A stretch of 37,030 bases of DNA from an archaeon (GCA_024280435.1 JAJRQD010000059.1:1-37030); one strand, 5' to 3'. Counted from the first letter of the stretch, positions 16,564 to 25,821 are shown. Notes: generated from the sequence alone by a model not told the origin. Program-made: numbers and translations.

Positions 16564-19500
16564 TGCTGATCTGACCTAGTGAACAGTACTGTACAGTAGT
16601 AAGTAGCTCTTCAAATACATTTTCACCTGAAATTGCCTTGAGCTGTAATTTCTTTATTGCATCAGAAGAATATTTCTCATTTTTCTTCTGAAAGTCTTTC
16701 AATCTCTGTATCTGGAACTTTTTCTCCTCAGGAGTTGATCTGATCAACTCTTTAACTTCCAATGCATTATCCTCTCTGTTTGGATTAAGGAATGTATTCA
16801 CACCAACTATGGGATAGCTTCCATCCATTTTCTTCCATTCATAGTACATTGATTCTTCCTGTATTTTTCCTCGTTGGTACTGTGTTTCCATAGCACCAAG
16901 TACTCCTCCTCTATCTGTTAATTTATGGAATTCCATCAGTACTGCCTCCTCAACAAGCTCTGTCAACTCGTTGATTATAAATGCTCCCTGATTAGGGTTC
17001 TCATTCCTGGCTATTCCAAATTCCTGATTAATTATAAGTTGGATTGCCATTGCTCTGCGAACTGATTCTTCAGTAGGTGTTGTCAATGCCTCATCATATG
17101 CATTGGTGTGTAGTGAATTACAATTATCATAAATTGCTAGTAATGCCTGTAGTGTGGTTCTGATGTCATTGAAATCAACTTCCTGGGCGTGTAATGATCT
17201 ACCAGATGTCTGAATATGGTATTTTAGCATTTGACTCCTTTTATTACCCTTGTACACGTTCTTGATTGCGATTGCCCATATTCTTCTTGCAACTCTACCG
17301 ATAACACTGTATTCTGGATCAAGTCCATTGGAGAAGAAAAATGAGAAATTTGGAGCAAAATCATCTATATGCATGCCTCTACTGAGATAGTATTCTAGAA
17401 ATGTGAAGCCATTGGCCAGGGTAAATGCAAGCTGTGATATGGGATTAGCACCTGCCTCTGCAATATGATAGCCCGAGATTGATACAGAGTAATAATTTTT
17501 TACCTTGTAGTTGATAAATGCCTGTTGTACATCTCCCATCAATCTTAGGCTGAAATCTGTTGAGAATATGCATGTATTCTGTGCTTGATCTTCCTTCAGT
17601 ATATCTGCCTGAACAGTACCTCTGACTTTACTCATAGTACTGATTTTAATCTCCTCATATATATCATCAGGAATTAATTTCCTAAGTTCCTCCCATGATT
17701 TCAATTCTGGTGTTTTATCATCCACAACCCAGTGTTCTCCTGAATGTACGTTGAAACCATATCTGTTATCACCTGTTCTTACATAGGCTTCTGCAGCAGA
17801 TGCTTTGTTATTGTCAACAATCCATTTCCTTACCTGTTGCCTAATTGCTGCATTCATAAAAAATGCAAGCACTATTGGAGCTGGACCATTGATTGTCATT
17901 GATACAGATGTGATTGGATTACACAGATCAAATCCTGCATATAATCTCTCAACATCTTCCACAGTACATATTGATACTCCACTCTCTCCAATCTTACCAT
18001 AAATATCTAATCTCTCATGTGGATCCTGTCCATATAGGGTCACACTATCAAATGCGGTGGATAATCTGGCAAACTTCTGTTCTTTCGCAAGATAATGGAA
18101 CCTCTTATTGGTATTCTCTGATAAGCCCTCTCCTGCAAACATTCTTGTGGGATCCTCAGCTACCCTCTTGAAGGGATAAACTCCTGCTGTGTATGGAAAA
18201 TTACCCGGTACGTTCTCTAATTTCATCCATTCTAGGATCTCACCCCAGTCTTTGAATTTAGGCAATGCGATCTTTGGTATTTTCCTATTTGATAAAGATA
18301 TATTGAATGTTGGTACTTTGATATCTTTATCTCTAACCTGATATACAAATACATCATTCTTGTATTTTTCAACCAATTCATCCCAGTTATTTATCATATC
18401 AATCTCTTCTTTTGTAAGTAGAGACTCATAGAATGAAATCTGTTTATCCATAATCTCATTGAAGTTATCCGGTAGATTATCAATACGAGGTGGTTGATTT
18501 ACCTCGCGTTCATTGATTGGTTTTGTAGCATCAATAAGTAAATTTTTTGTGGATTTTAATTGCCATAACTTTCTTGCAATTTCTGCCTGATTTCTTGAAT
18601 TCTCCTTGTATTCTTTGATTGTATCTGCAATTTCAGCAAGATAACGAACTCTTTCTGGTGGAACAATATATTTTCTATCAGACATACCAACGGGTATATT
18701 CATTTTTTCTTTGATTGTGGAATTAAAACCTTTGAACTTTGCATCAATTAGCTTTATCAGATAAAGATACAGTGCATTTACACCCTTGTCATTGAATTGA
18801 CTCGCCATTGTACCAAAAATAGGCAGTTTATCATCTGGATGTGTTTCACCATCGAATAGCTTACGAGATCTTCTGTACTGCTTCCTAACATCTCTCAATG
18901 CATCTAATGAACCTTTTCTTTCAAATTTATTGATGACAATAGCATCTGCAAAGTCAATCATATCTATTTTCTCTAGTTGGGTTGCAGCACCATATTCGCT
19001 AGTCATCACATATACCGGTATATTTGATAATTCTGTGATCTCTGTTGAGGATTGTCCAATACCACTGGTCTCAACAATTATAAGATCATACCCCAGCACT
19101 TTACAGACCTCTATTGCATCTATTATTGCTTTGCTAGTGGCAAGATTTGATCTTCGAGTGGCAAGTGATCTCATATATACTCTATTGGTATGTGATAATG
19201 CATTCACTCTTATTCTATCAGCTAATAAAGCCCCACCTGTTTTTTTCTTGGATGGGTCTATTGATAACAAGGCTACTGATTTATCATCAAAATCAATCAA
19301 AAATCTTCTTATCAACTCATCAGTCAGTGAACTTTTTCCAGCTCCACCAGTTCCGGTAATTCCAATTACTGGTATCTCTTTTTCAGCTTTTCCCAGCTTG
19401 ATAATTCTCTCAGACAGTTTATCTTTGTTCTCAATCTCTGAGATCAAACCAGAGGTATATCTCCAGAATAGCTCTGTTTTTTCCTTACTCTCATCACTGA

Positions 19501-19957
19501 AGTACTCTGAAGTATCAAAATCACATCCTTCCAGTATCTGATTAATCATTCCCTGTAAGCCCATATTTCTACCATCATCTGGAGAAAATATTTTTGCAAT
19601 TCCATAAGCCTCAAGTTCTTTAATCTCATCTGGGACGATTACACCACCACCTCCACCATATATTTTTATGTGCCCTGTACCAAATTCATCGAGTAAATCC
19701 TTCATATATTTGAAAAATTCCATGTGTCCTCCCTGATAACTTGATATTGCTATACCCTGCACATCTTCCTGAATGGCAGCAGTGACAATATCAATTACTG
19801 ACCTATTATGTCCCAGATGAATGATCTCAGCACCAGAATCCTGCAGTATTCTTCTCATAATGCCAATAGAAGCATCATGCCCATCGAATAATGAGGTTGC
19901 TGTAACAATTCTGATTATATTTTTAGATTGGTAAACCTCAGGTTCAATTGATTGCAT
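16520..19957 (-). CDS. icmF: Fused isobutyryl-CoA mutase (B12 domain, MeaB-like GTPase, mutase barrel)
   Basis: 1145 residues. The B12-binding domain at about 13-145 has DGHDASIG (25-32), where H27 is the lower cobalt ligand. A G domain follows with P-loop GTGGAGKS (202-209), ETSGIGQSSTEI and NKFE. The substrate-binding TIM barrel begins near 560 with NFPYTAGVYPFKR. F596 in this motif corresponds to the Phe (F598 in the Cupriavidus enzyme) that distinguishes IcmF from methylmalonyl-CoA mutase, which has Tyr. The order B12-GTPase-mutase in one chain is the IcmF arrangement. It interconverts isobutyryl-CoA and n-butyryl-CoA, linking valine and fatty-acid metabolism. First gene of a minus-strand group with meaB, yggS, HAD and SWIM. 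Confidence 0.94.
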   Translation of the reverse strand: MQSIEPEVYQSKNIIRIVTATSLFDGHDASIGIMRRILQDSGAEIIHLGHNRSVIDIVTAAIQEDVQGIAISSYQGGHMEFFKYMKDLLDEFGTGHIKIYGGGGGVIVPDEIKELEAYGIAKIFSPDDGRNMGLQGMINQILEGCDFDTSEYFSDESKEKTELFWRYTSGLISEIENKDKLSERIIKLGKAEKEIPVIGITGTGGAGKSSLTDELIRRFLIDFDDKSVALLSIDPSKKKTGGALLADRIRVNALSHTNRVYMRSLATRRSNLATSKAIIDAIEVCKVLGYDLIIVETSGIGQSSTEITELSNIPVYVMTSEYGAATQLEKIDMIDFADAIVINKFERKGSLDALRDVRKQYRRSRKLFDGETHPDDKLPIFGTMASQFNDKGVNALYLYLIKLIDAKFKGFNSTIKEKMNIPVGMSDRKYIVPPERVRYLAEIADTIKEYKENSRNQAEIARKLWQLKSTKNLLIDATKPINEREVNQPPRIDNLPDNFNEIMDKQISFYESLLTKEEIDMINNWDELVEKYKNDVFVYQVRDKDIKVPTFNISLSNRKIPKIALPKFKDWGEILEWMKLENVPGNFPYTAGVYPFKRVAEDPTRMFAGEGLSENTNKRFHYLAKEQKFARLSTAFDSVTLYGQDPHERLDIYGKIGESGVSICTVEDVERLYAGFDLCNPITSVSMTINGPAPIVLAFFMNAAIRQQVRKWIVDNNKASAAEAYVRTGDNRYGFNVHSGEHWVVDDKTPELKSWEELRKLIPDDIYEEIKISTMSKVRGTVQADILKEDQAQNTCIFSTDFSLRLMGDVQQAFINYKVKNYYSVSISGYHIAEAGANPISQLAFTLANGFTFLEYYLSRGMHIDDFAPNFSFFFSNGLDPEYSVIGRVARRIWAIAIKNVYKGNKRSQMLKYHIQTSGRSLHAQEVDFNDIRTTLQALLAIYDNCNSLHTNAYDEALTTPTEESVRRAMAIQLIINQEFGIARNENPNQGAFIINELTELVEEAVLMEFHKLTDRGGVLGAMETQYQRGKIQEESMYYEWKKMDGSYPIVGVNTFLNPNREDNALEVKELIRSTPEEKKFQIQRLKDFQKKNEKYSSDAIKKLQLKAISGENVFEELLTTVQYCSLGQISNALYKVGGEYRRNL

Positions 19958-20197
19958 GATCTCAATAAAATTGTTATTAAAAAAAAGAATTCTATTAGGA
20001 GCAGATAAAAATGATAAACTATATCAATTTATGTCAAATACAATCCCTTAACTGAATTAATGAATGATTCAATCATGAAGATGACAGTTCACATAGCTAT
20101 AGTTATTATATCGATATTCTTAATGTGAATACTTGAAATCTGATATTTGGTGGTTTTTTATCTTAATGTTAAAATATTGATCTCCAATATAAAAAAT

Positions 20198-21196
20198 ATG
20201 GAAGATAGTCTGACTGATCTCAATATCGGTATCAATGATGATCTACGTGAAAAACTTGTTAAGCAGCAATACTATATTGTTGGGGAACATTCAGGTGTTA
20301 AATTATGTCATTGGACAAAACAGGATATCCGATCTCAAGGTTCATGCTACAAACACAAATTCTATGGAATAGAGGCATACCGGTGTTTACAGGTATCACC
20401 TGCTCTCACTTGGTGTACTGAGCGTTGTAGTTTCTGTTGGAGGGGTTTCTCTTATGCAAATGGGGATAATATGGAAAATGTGGTTCATGAAGATCCCAAA
20501 GAAGTACTTGCAGGTATGATTGAGGGTCAGAGATTTTTGATGTCAGGGTTTGGTGGTCATCCCAATGTACCAAGGGAAAAATGGGAACGGGCTAATTTAC
20601 CAAAACATGTGGCAATATCATTATCTGGTGAGGCCACACTCTATGAACATCTTGATGATTTTCTCAGGCTATGTCATGAGGCAGGAATGACCACATTTTT
20701 AGTTACCAATGGTACAAATCCAGAGGTGCTTGCAAATCTTAAAACATTACCTACACAATTGTATGTGACTGTTGCAGGTGCATCTCCCAAGGTACACTCT
20801 AGTATCACAAGGCCATTTGATCCCAAAAAAGCATGGCAAAAACTGAATGAGACGATAGATTTACTGTCAAGTATTGATACAAGAAAAGTTATTCGATTAA
20901 CTCTTGTCAAGGATAAAAATATGGTGGAACCTGAAAAATATGCAGAGCTATTCCTAAGATCCGGTGCTCATTTCTTAGAAGCTAAAGGATTTGTGAGTGT
21001 TGGTGATGCCAGGGATAATCATGGATATGAGAGAATGCCAAAAATTGAGGAGATTGTTGAGTTCTCTGAGAAAATATGTGAAACTGCACCTGAACTAAGT
21101 ATAATTGATACTTCCGTCAGCTCTTGTGTAACACTTATGGCTAGAGAAGACTATGATTGGCGTAAATTCAAGTTTGATTATCTAGAAAATGAATGA
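20198..21196 (+). CDS. taw1: S-adenosylmethionine-dependent tRNA 4-demethylwyosine synthase
   Basis: 332 residues from the ATG at 20198; the track's earlier start is a TTG lying in the promoter region. The radical-SAM cluster CTERCSFC gives C73, C77 and C80. A second set, C37, C50 and C63, has the 13/13 spacing of the pyruvate-binding [4Fe-4S] cluster in archaeal TYW1 (Taw1). GSCYKHKFYGIEAYRCLQ and ISLSGEATLYEHLD are further family motifs. The enzyme joins two carbons of pyruvate to N1-methylguanosine at tRNA-Phe position 37, the first tricyclic step of wyosine synthesis. Divergent from icmF. Confidence 0.95.
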   Translation: MEDSLTDLNIGINDDLREKLVKQQYYIVGEHSGVKLCHWTKQDIRSQGSCYKHKFYGIEAYRCLQVSPALTWCTERCSFCWRGFSYANGDNMENVVHEDPKEVLAGMIEGQRFLMSGFGGHPNVPREKWERANLPKHVAISLSGEATLYEHLDDFLRLCHEAGMTTFLVTNGTNPEVLANLKTLPTQLYVTVAGASPKVHSSITRPFDPKKAWQKLNETIDLLSSIDTRKVIRLTLVKDKNMVEPEKYAELFLRSGAHFLEAKGFVSVGDARDNHGYERMPKIEEIVEFSEKICETAPELSIIDTSVSSCVTLMAREDYDWRKFKFDYLENE

Positions 21197-21333
21197 CTTC
21201 AAAAGAGACAATTTTCACATTTTTTATTTACTTAGTCAATATTATATAGATGACTTAAAAACTAATAATGAGCAACATAAATTGTAGCAATTTTGCTATG
21301 AATAAATTATGTGTTTAAAATGGTGATTATTAT

Positions 21334-21672
21334 ATGTCAAATCAAGAAAACCAAGTTAAAGAGGCAATTGAAATATTAGTTAATATCAGCGAAGATCTTG
21401 CCATACCAAGAAATATAAGAAGAACTGCCACCCAAAGTATCGAAATTTTGCAGAATGAATCGCTTGAACTAGCAGTTCGAGCAATCAATGCAATCGAGTT
21501 ACTTGAAGACAGTACCGCTGATCCAAATTGCCCCATGCATAGCCGATCATTAATATGGCAAGTGATAACACGCCTAGAGCTTCATCAGAGAGCTGATGAC
21601 GATGATGATGAATGGGAATACTATGATGAAGATGAAGAAGACGATGATGATTACGAATATGAGGACATTTGA
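21334..21672 (+). CDS. UPF0147 family archaeal protein with acidic tail
   Basis: 112 residues. Residues 5-75 match the small helical UPF0147 family found across archaea (ISEDLAIPRNIRRTATQSIEIL is the signature). The last 30 residues are almost entirely Asp, Glu and Tyr (DDDDDEWEYYDEDEEDDDD), an extension not typical of the family that could be a basic-partner binding tail. Function unknown. It lies on the + strand between taw1 and the convergent ribosomal cluster. Confidence 0.85.
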   Translation: MSNQENQVKEAIEILVNISEDLAIPRNIRRTATQSIEILQNESLELAVRAINAIELLEDSTADPNCPMHSRSLIWQVITRLELHQRADDDDDEWEYYDEDEEDDDDYEYEDI

Positions 21673-21780
21673 TTAAATACTATTATATTTTTGTGAAGGC
21701 TCAAAAATAAATTCTCATTTTGTAAAACTTGATCTTTAATCAAATTCGGAATAACTATTCTGATCAAAAGAACGTATGTG

Positions 21781-21855
21781 AGCAGTTGTCCATCTTGTAT
21801 AAGGATACATTCTGAAAATGAAAAAATAAATCTAGCTAGGCTACTTTTATACTGA
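21781..21855. repeat. Intergenic repeat, family 2 copy A
   Basis: Located about 45 bases beyond the rps9 stop. Read on the + strand it runs CAGTTGTCCATCTTGTATAAGG ... AATAAATCTAGCTAGGCTACTTTTATACTGAT. The same two ends recur at 29445-29518 and, inverted, at 36246-36340. Middle sequence varies while both ends are conserved. It could be a 3'-UTR element, a small RNA or a remnant mobile element. Confidence 0.55.
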
Positions 21856-21900
21856 TTATTTAATCAATGATATTTTTATTTATAGTTTTATGAAATATGT

Positions 21901-22311
21901 TTAACGGTATGATTTTTGGAACCGTGCTCTTGCACCACGTCCACCTGCTTTCTTTGGCTCAGTTCTTCTACTGTCACCAACAAGCATGGTACGATCGTAA
22001 TTCTCAAAAATCTCTTTTACTTCTGTCAATCCTAGATATTTATCAATAGCTCTTGCAATCGCAATTCGGACTGCTTCTGCCCTTGCTGTTACTCCGCCAC
22101 CGTGTACTCTGATTTTTATATCCAAATCATCGGTTAGGAACTGTTTTGCCAGTAATAAAGGCTCTTGCATCCTAATTCTGGAATATCTTGGTTCTACAAG
22201 GTCTAGTGGTACTCCATTAACTCTGATGATACCTTGACCTTTTGTCTGTTTCAATCTTGCTCTTGCAATTGCTGTTTTTCTTTTACCTGAAGTTAGTATA
22301 ATGCTCATCAT
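21901..22311 (-). CDS. rps9: Small ribosomal subunit protein uS9
   Basis: 136 residues ending in the invariant KSYR tail that reaches the P-site tRNA (GGRGARARFQKSYR). TSGKRKTAIARA at the N terminus and VHGGGVTARAEAVRIAIARA in the middle are family hallmarks. The start ATG is preceded by AGGTGATTT, a Shine-Dalgarno complementary to the archaeal 16S 3' end. Third gene of the rpl18e-rpl13-rps9 operon. In many archaea RNA polymerase genes follow this cluster, but here it ends. Confidence 0.97.
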   Translation of the reverse strand: MMSIILTSGKRKTAIARARLKQTKGQGIIRVNGVPLDLVEPRYSRIRMQEPLLLAKQFLTDDLDIKIRVHGGGVTARAEAVRIAIARAIDKYLGLTEVKEIFENYDRTMLVGDSRRTEPKKAGGRGARARFQKSYR

Positions 22312-22318
22312 AAATCAC

Positions 22319-22774
22319 CTAATTTACTCTTTCCTCATGTGTCCAGCCGATTCTCTTTGCAAGCTCACCAACTGTGATGTATGCTTTCAGTGATTTACTC
22401 TCTGCAACTGGAATTTTAATAAATTCTTTTTCAGATAAATCATCTGGTACATTGATATATGCAGATAATCTACGATATGCCAATCTTCCTGAGGTGGTCT
22501 TCCATGGAAGCATACCTCTTACAGTTCTTCTCAAAATTCTATCTGGGAATCTTGGGAAGAAAGGACCTCTCCTTGGATTAGTATGTGTAGCTCTAGCTCT
22601 TCTCTGCTGATAATCCTTGACTAATGCAAGTTTTCTACCTGTAATAATTAGATCCTGTGCATTGACAACAACAAATTTTTCTCCTGCAAGTAATCTCTTT
22701 GCTAGAAAACTGGCAAGTCGACCCAATACAAGGTCTGTTCCATCGATGTATGTTATATTCTGTTTACTCATCAT
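22319..22774 (-). CDS. rpl13: Large ribosomal subunit protein uL13
   Basis: About 151 residues of uL13: DGTDLVLGRLASFLAKRLL, GPFFPRFPDRILRRTVRGMLPW and the RLAYRRLSAY region are typical. The track start at 22780 is a GTG overlapping the rpl18e stop. The ATG at 22774 (or the next codon) is preceded by AGGGTGATT, matching the ribosome site of rps9, and is preferred. Second gene of the cluster; rps9 follows after about 7 bases. Confidence 0.95.
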   Translation of the reverse strand: MMSKQNITYIDGTDLVLGRLASFLAKRLLAGEKFVVVNAQDLIITGRKLALVKDYQQRRARATHTNPRRGPFFPRFPDRILRRTVRGMLPWKTTSGRLAYRRLSAYINVPDDLSEKEFIKIPVAESKSLKAYITVGELAKRIGWTHEERVN

Positions 22775-22776
22775 AA

Positions 22777-23160
22777 TCACCCTAGGATTTTAACTCCTGT
22801 GCCTTTGGGGTTCTCTTTCACAAGCTCGGAAATTGTTATTACCTTACCCTTGGCAGCCAGAATCTTGGCTCTTGCCTTCTCACTCACTGCAAGTGCAGCA
22901 ACTGTTACTGGCTTTGAGATTTCTCCAGCACCTAGTACCTTACCAGGTACAAGTACTATTTTACTATCACCAATATATCTTGCGATTTTACTGATGTTAA
23001 CTTCTGCTCTCTGCCTTCTTGGCTTTTTGAGCTTCTTTGATATCGCTCGCCAAATAGCAGCCTCGTTGGCATTAGATGCCTTTCTTAGCTGATAAATTAG
23101 GCTCGCAACATGGGGATCTGTAGGCCCGCGTACTTTTGATACCATTTTGTTATCACTCAT
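22777..23160 (-). CDS. rpl18e: Large ribosomal subunit protein eL18
   Basis: 127 residues of the archaeal/eukaryotic eL18 family, with RKASNANEAAIWRAISKKLKKPRRQRAEVNISKI and LVPGKVLGAGEISKPVTVAA as recognisable stretches. First gene of the operon; a TATA-like TACTTATAAG lies about 30 bases upstream, so the transcript is nearly leaderless. Its end overlaps the GTG codon before rpl13. Confidence 0.95.
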   Translation of the reverse strand: MSDNKMVSKVRGPTDPHVASLIYQLRKASNANEAAIWRAISKKLKKPRRQRAEVNISKIARYIGDSKIVLVPGKVLGAGEISKPVTVAALAVSEKARAKILAAKGKVITISELVKENPKGTGVKILG

Positions 23161-23277
23161 TTTTCAGATGAATAAATTCATCTTATAAGTAAAGATATTT
23201 TATATTTTTATAAACAAATAGATTAGTTGCGCGAGATCATGTAAGATTTGAAGTTGATATTAACTATTGAAGTATGA

Positions 23278-23712
23278 TTATTGATGCACCTCATCAACAG
23301 CTCTGATTAACTTCTCTGCTACAAAAATATCCGCGTTATTTGAAATTGCAAGTAATATTGCATTTGATGGTATCATCTGGAATTGTAGTTGCGTCTTGAA
23401 TCCTTCTGGTGTGAGATAAATTGTTGCTTGATAGACTTCAGTACCTGGAACTATAAAATCAATCTCTACTTTCTCTACCAGCGCAAGTTGACTCACAAGA
23501 TTATGTATCTGCATCCTCTGATCACTGCTCTCCTGTAGTGATAACTCAAAGGAGATATTATATGCAATCTCATTTGGAATTCCTGACATAATAAATTCTC
23601 TTCCATCTTCCATCTCTAATCTCAAAAAAGGCCGCATCCTCTCATCTGGTATACCATCTGAGTTGGCAAGTGTCAATACCTGAATATCGATTGCTTTGAT
23701 ATAGTTCACCAT
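23278..23712 (-). CDS. DUF151 / bifunctional-nuclease-like domain protein
   Basis: 144 residues. The C-terminal part IPSNAILLAISNNADIFVAEKLI matches the RPSDAIALAxRxxxPIxVxExVL signature of the DUF151 (BFN) family, and the preceding YQATIYLTPEG matches its central strand. BFN proteins have been linked to nuclease or regulatory roles in plants and bacteria; the archaeal role is unknown. The usual Arg-Pro-Ser-Asp is Ile-Pro-Ser-Asn here, so two typical residues are changed. It lies 117 bases upstream of rpl18e on the same strand, with its own promoter possible. Confidence 0.75.
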   Translation of the reverse strand: MVNYIKAIDIQVLTLANSDGIPDERMRPFLRLEMEDGREFIMSGIPNEIAYNISFELSLQESSDQRMQIHNLVSQLALVEKVEIDFIVPGTEVYQATIYLTPEGFKTQLQFQMIPSNAILLAISNNADIFVAEKLIRAVDEVHQ

Positions 23713-23827
23713 ATTCTAGTATACATCATTTTAGTATAAAATATCTTTGCTTTTATTTTCACCAAAAATATACTTGTATATAATTGTGATACACAATAAT
23801 TATCTGTATAATCAATGAGTTATAAAT

Positions 23828-24799
23828 ATGAAAATTGTTATTGCAGGTGCAGGCTCAATTGGAACTGTTATTGGTGTACTATTGGCCAAAGACCATGATG
23901 TTGAGTTATTAAGGCGTTCTGGTACCTATGGAAGGTATGAGATTTCAATAGTAGGGGTGGTGGATGAGAAAGAAGAAGTAGAAGTGCTTAATAGTCATGA
24001 TCTTGGGATGAGAAATGTTGATATGATCATTCTCACTACTCAGAGACAACAATCAGAGATACTTCTGAATATTATAGAGAAAAAATATAACACAAATGAG
24101 AATACAATTTTTCTATGTATGCAGAATGGAATGCATGTTAGTAAACCGGTAAAGTCTAGATTCCCAGATGCCAATATTATTCAGGGAGTGATTTGGTGGT
24201 CTGCAACTCTTCTTGAGGATAATAAAGTATATTATCACCGAGCAGCTCCCACATATATTGGAAATATACAGGGTAGTGCATTGACAAAGGTTATATCTCT
24301 TCTTAAACCATATTTTGAACTAATTGAGGTGGATGATATATATTCAGAAGTAAGAACAAAATTATTATTGAATGTGGTCAGCCCTGTGTTGGCTTTGGTC
24401 AAAAAACCATATCCAAACGGTTTGAATGATTTGCGTATACGAGAGATTGTTCATATTGCTTTTGATGATGTTCTTGAAATTGCAAAAACACTTGGATGGG
24501 TAATAGATGACAAGTTGAATGATTTTCATAAAATCCTCAAATCAAAAGATAAAATCCCTACTGAGGATACTAAACTCACTCATAAAGTATCAACACAGAT
24601 CTCAGCTGAGAAACATGGTGGGAGTCGTTCCAATGTTGGAAGTCTATTGAGTTACTTTATAATGCATGGTAGTAATGCATCAAATATAATACTGGGCTAT
24701 GTTAGTGATCTTGAACCGGGATATGATGCGATCTCTGATGGGAAAATAAAACGTCTTCATTCATCTCTTAATAGATTAACAGTTAAATGCTCAATTTAA
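23828..24799 (+). CDS. Ketopantoate reductase-like NAD(P)-dependent dehydrogenase (PanE/ApbA family)
   Basis: 323 residues. A Rossmann dinucleotide motif GAGSIGTVIG lies at residues 7-16, followed by MQNGMHV (the QNG motif of the family) and the helical C-terminal domain with a KLLLNVVSPVLAL segment bearing the candidate catalytic lysine (RTKLLLN). The C-terminal EKHGGSRSNVGSL is the substrate-binding loop of PanE-like enzymes. Ketopantoate reductase supplies pantoate for coenzyme A, but the family has many other 2-hydroxyacid dehydrogenases, so the substrate is uncertain. The 3' end overlaps the convergent UEV gene by 9 bases. Confidence 0.8.
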   Translation: MKIVIAGAGSIGTVIGVLLAKDHDVELLRRSGTYGRYEISIVGVVDEKEEVEVLNSHDLGMRNVDMIILTTQRQQSEILLNIIEKKYNTNENTIFLCMQNGMHVSKPVKSRFPDANIIQGVIWWSATLLEDNKVYYHRAAPTYIGNIQGSALTKVISLLKPYFELIEVDDIYSEVRTKLLLNVVSPVLALVKKPYPNGLNDLRIREIVHIAFDDVLEIAKTLGWVIDDKLNDFHKILKSKDKIPTEDTKLTHKVSTQISAEKHGGSRSNVGSLLSYFIMHGSNASNIILGYVSDLEPGYDAISDGKIKRLHSSLNRLTVKCSI

Positions 24800-25411
24800 T
24801 GAATTTTCAATCATGAAATATCTTTTTCTTAACTTCATATACAGTTTGAAGAATTCCACCTCATCCAATTCAAGTCTATCATAGCTCTCTTCCAATGCAT
24901 ACAGATCTGCCTGCACATTCATCAGTGATTCCTCTGCAATAGCTCTGGGATCAAGTGTGGTGTTCTCAACTTTGGAATTAATCAGCATTTTTAATTCTAC
25001 TTCTTTATCAATTAATTGTTGTTTTAAATTAACTATCTGACGATTCAAGGCATCATCCTGTTGCCTTGCATTCACAGTGATTGCATTGGCAAAATTAGAT
25101 GATGATATACCCTGTCTAACCTCTCTGATCACCTGATATACATGATTTGTATTTTTCCATCTCTGCATTGTTCTTGTGATTATCTGACCATTCTGATCTG
25201 CAATAGCATGACTTGTTCCTTTTGGTAAATATATTTCTGGAGGTGTGTTTGGAAAATTATGGGGTATATTCACTGTTATGCTCACTGCCTGTCCTGATCT
25301 ATCTCTCACAACTCCTTTCCATGAGGTGAGATTTCCTTTATCTGGTTCAAAACCATATGCATTTTGATATAACAGATAAGCTTCTTTGGAGAGTATTGCA
25401 TCATCAACCAT
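24791..25411 (-). CDS. ESCRT-I-like UEV protein (Vps23/TSG101-like: UEV, coiled coil, steadiness box)
   Basis: 206 residues. Residues about 1-105 form a UBC-fold domain: WKGVVRDRSGQAVSITVNIPHNFPNTPPEIYLP is the central sheet with the PxxPP turn, followed by ADQNGQI and W85 as in TSG101 (VDANGKIYLPYLHEW). The catalytic cysteine of E2 enzymes is absent (IITRTM where E2s have ICLDIL), so this is a ubiquitin-binding variant. Residues 113-145 look like a coiled coil. Residues 160-205 (SLMNVQADLYALEESYDRLELDEVEFFKLYMKLRKRYF) resemble the Vps23 steadiness box. That domain order is the one of eukaryotic ESCRT-I Vps23/TSG101, which sorts ubiquitinated membrane cargo. No other ESCRT gene is in this window. 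Confidence 0.82.
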   Translation of the reverse strand: MVDDAILSKEAYLLYQNAYGFEPDKGNLTSWKGVVRDRSGQAVSITVNIPHNFPNTPPEIYLPKGTSHAIADQNGQIITRTMQRWKNTNHVYQVIREVRQGISSSNFANAITVNARQQDDALNRQIVNLKQQLIDKEVELKMLINSKVENTTLDPRAIAEESLMNVQADLYALEESYDRLELDEVEFFKLYMKLRKRYFMIENSLN

Positions 25412-25461
25412 ACTGCAAATGGGTAGGAATTCATATTAATAGTTTTAGAATTCCAATGTAT

Positions 25462-25821
25462 TCATTTCATCAATTTTAACTGTTTGATAATACAATCATT
25501 TCCTTCTATTATTGTTAGATATTCACCACAATCTGGACAGGAAAAAGATTGAATATCTCCATCTATTGTCTGCAATGTACCTCTGTATTCACAGGAAACA
25601 CATTCCACCACACCTTTTTTCTCAGTAAACACTATATTTGCATCTTTAAGTTGATCATTATTCTTTGTGAGTATTTCATAACAGAATTCAATCTGATCTG
25701 GGATAAATGTAGAATATTCACCCATCTCAATCTCAATCTCCTGTACAAATTTTACATCATATGATGCAATACTCTCTATCACTGCATTTACTATTGATTG
25801 TGTAAATGAAAATTCATGCAT
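25462..25821 (-). CDS. hypA: Hydrogenase nickel-insertion protein HypA
   Basis: 119 residues. The N-terminal MHEFSF carries the nickel-binding H2 of the family, and two CxxC pairs (C74/C77 and C95/C98) form the structural zinc site. HypA and HypB deliver nickel to [NiFe]-hydrogenase large subunits. The start is 2 bases after the hypB stop, so the pair is coupled. No hydrogenase or other hyp gene is present in the window. Confidence 0.93.
   Translation of the reverse strand: MHEFSFTQSIVNAVIESIASYDVKFVQEIEIEMGEYSTFIPDQIEFCYEILTKNNDQLKDANIVFTEKKGVVECVSCEYRGTLQTIDGDIQSFSCPDCGEYLTIIEGNDCIIKQLKLMK

Noticed and set aside
18930-19541. 203-codon + strand ORF
   Set aside because: It lies wholly antisense to the G-domain part of icmF, whose motifs are clear; the translation has no recognisable domain.
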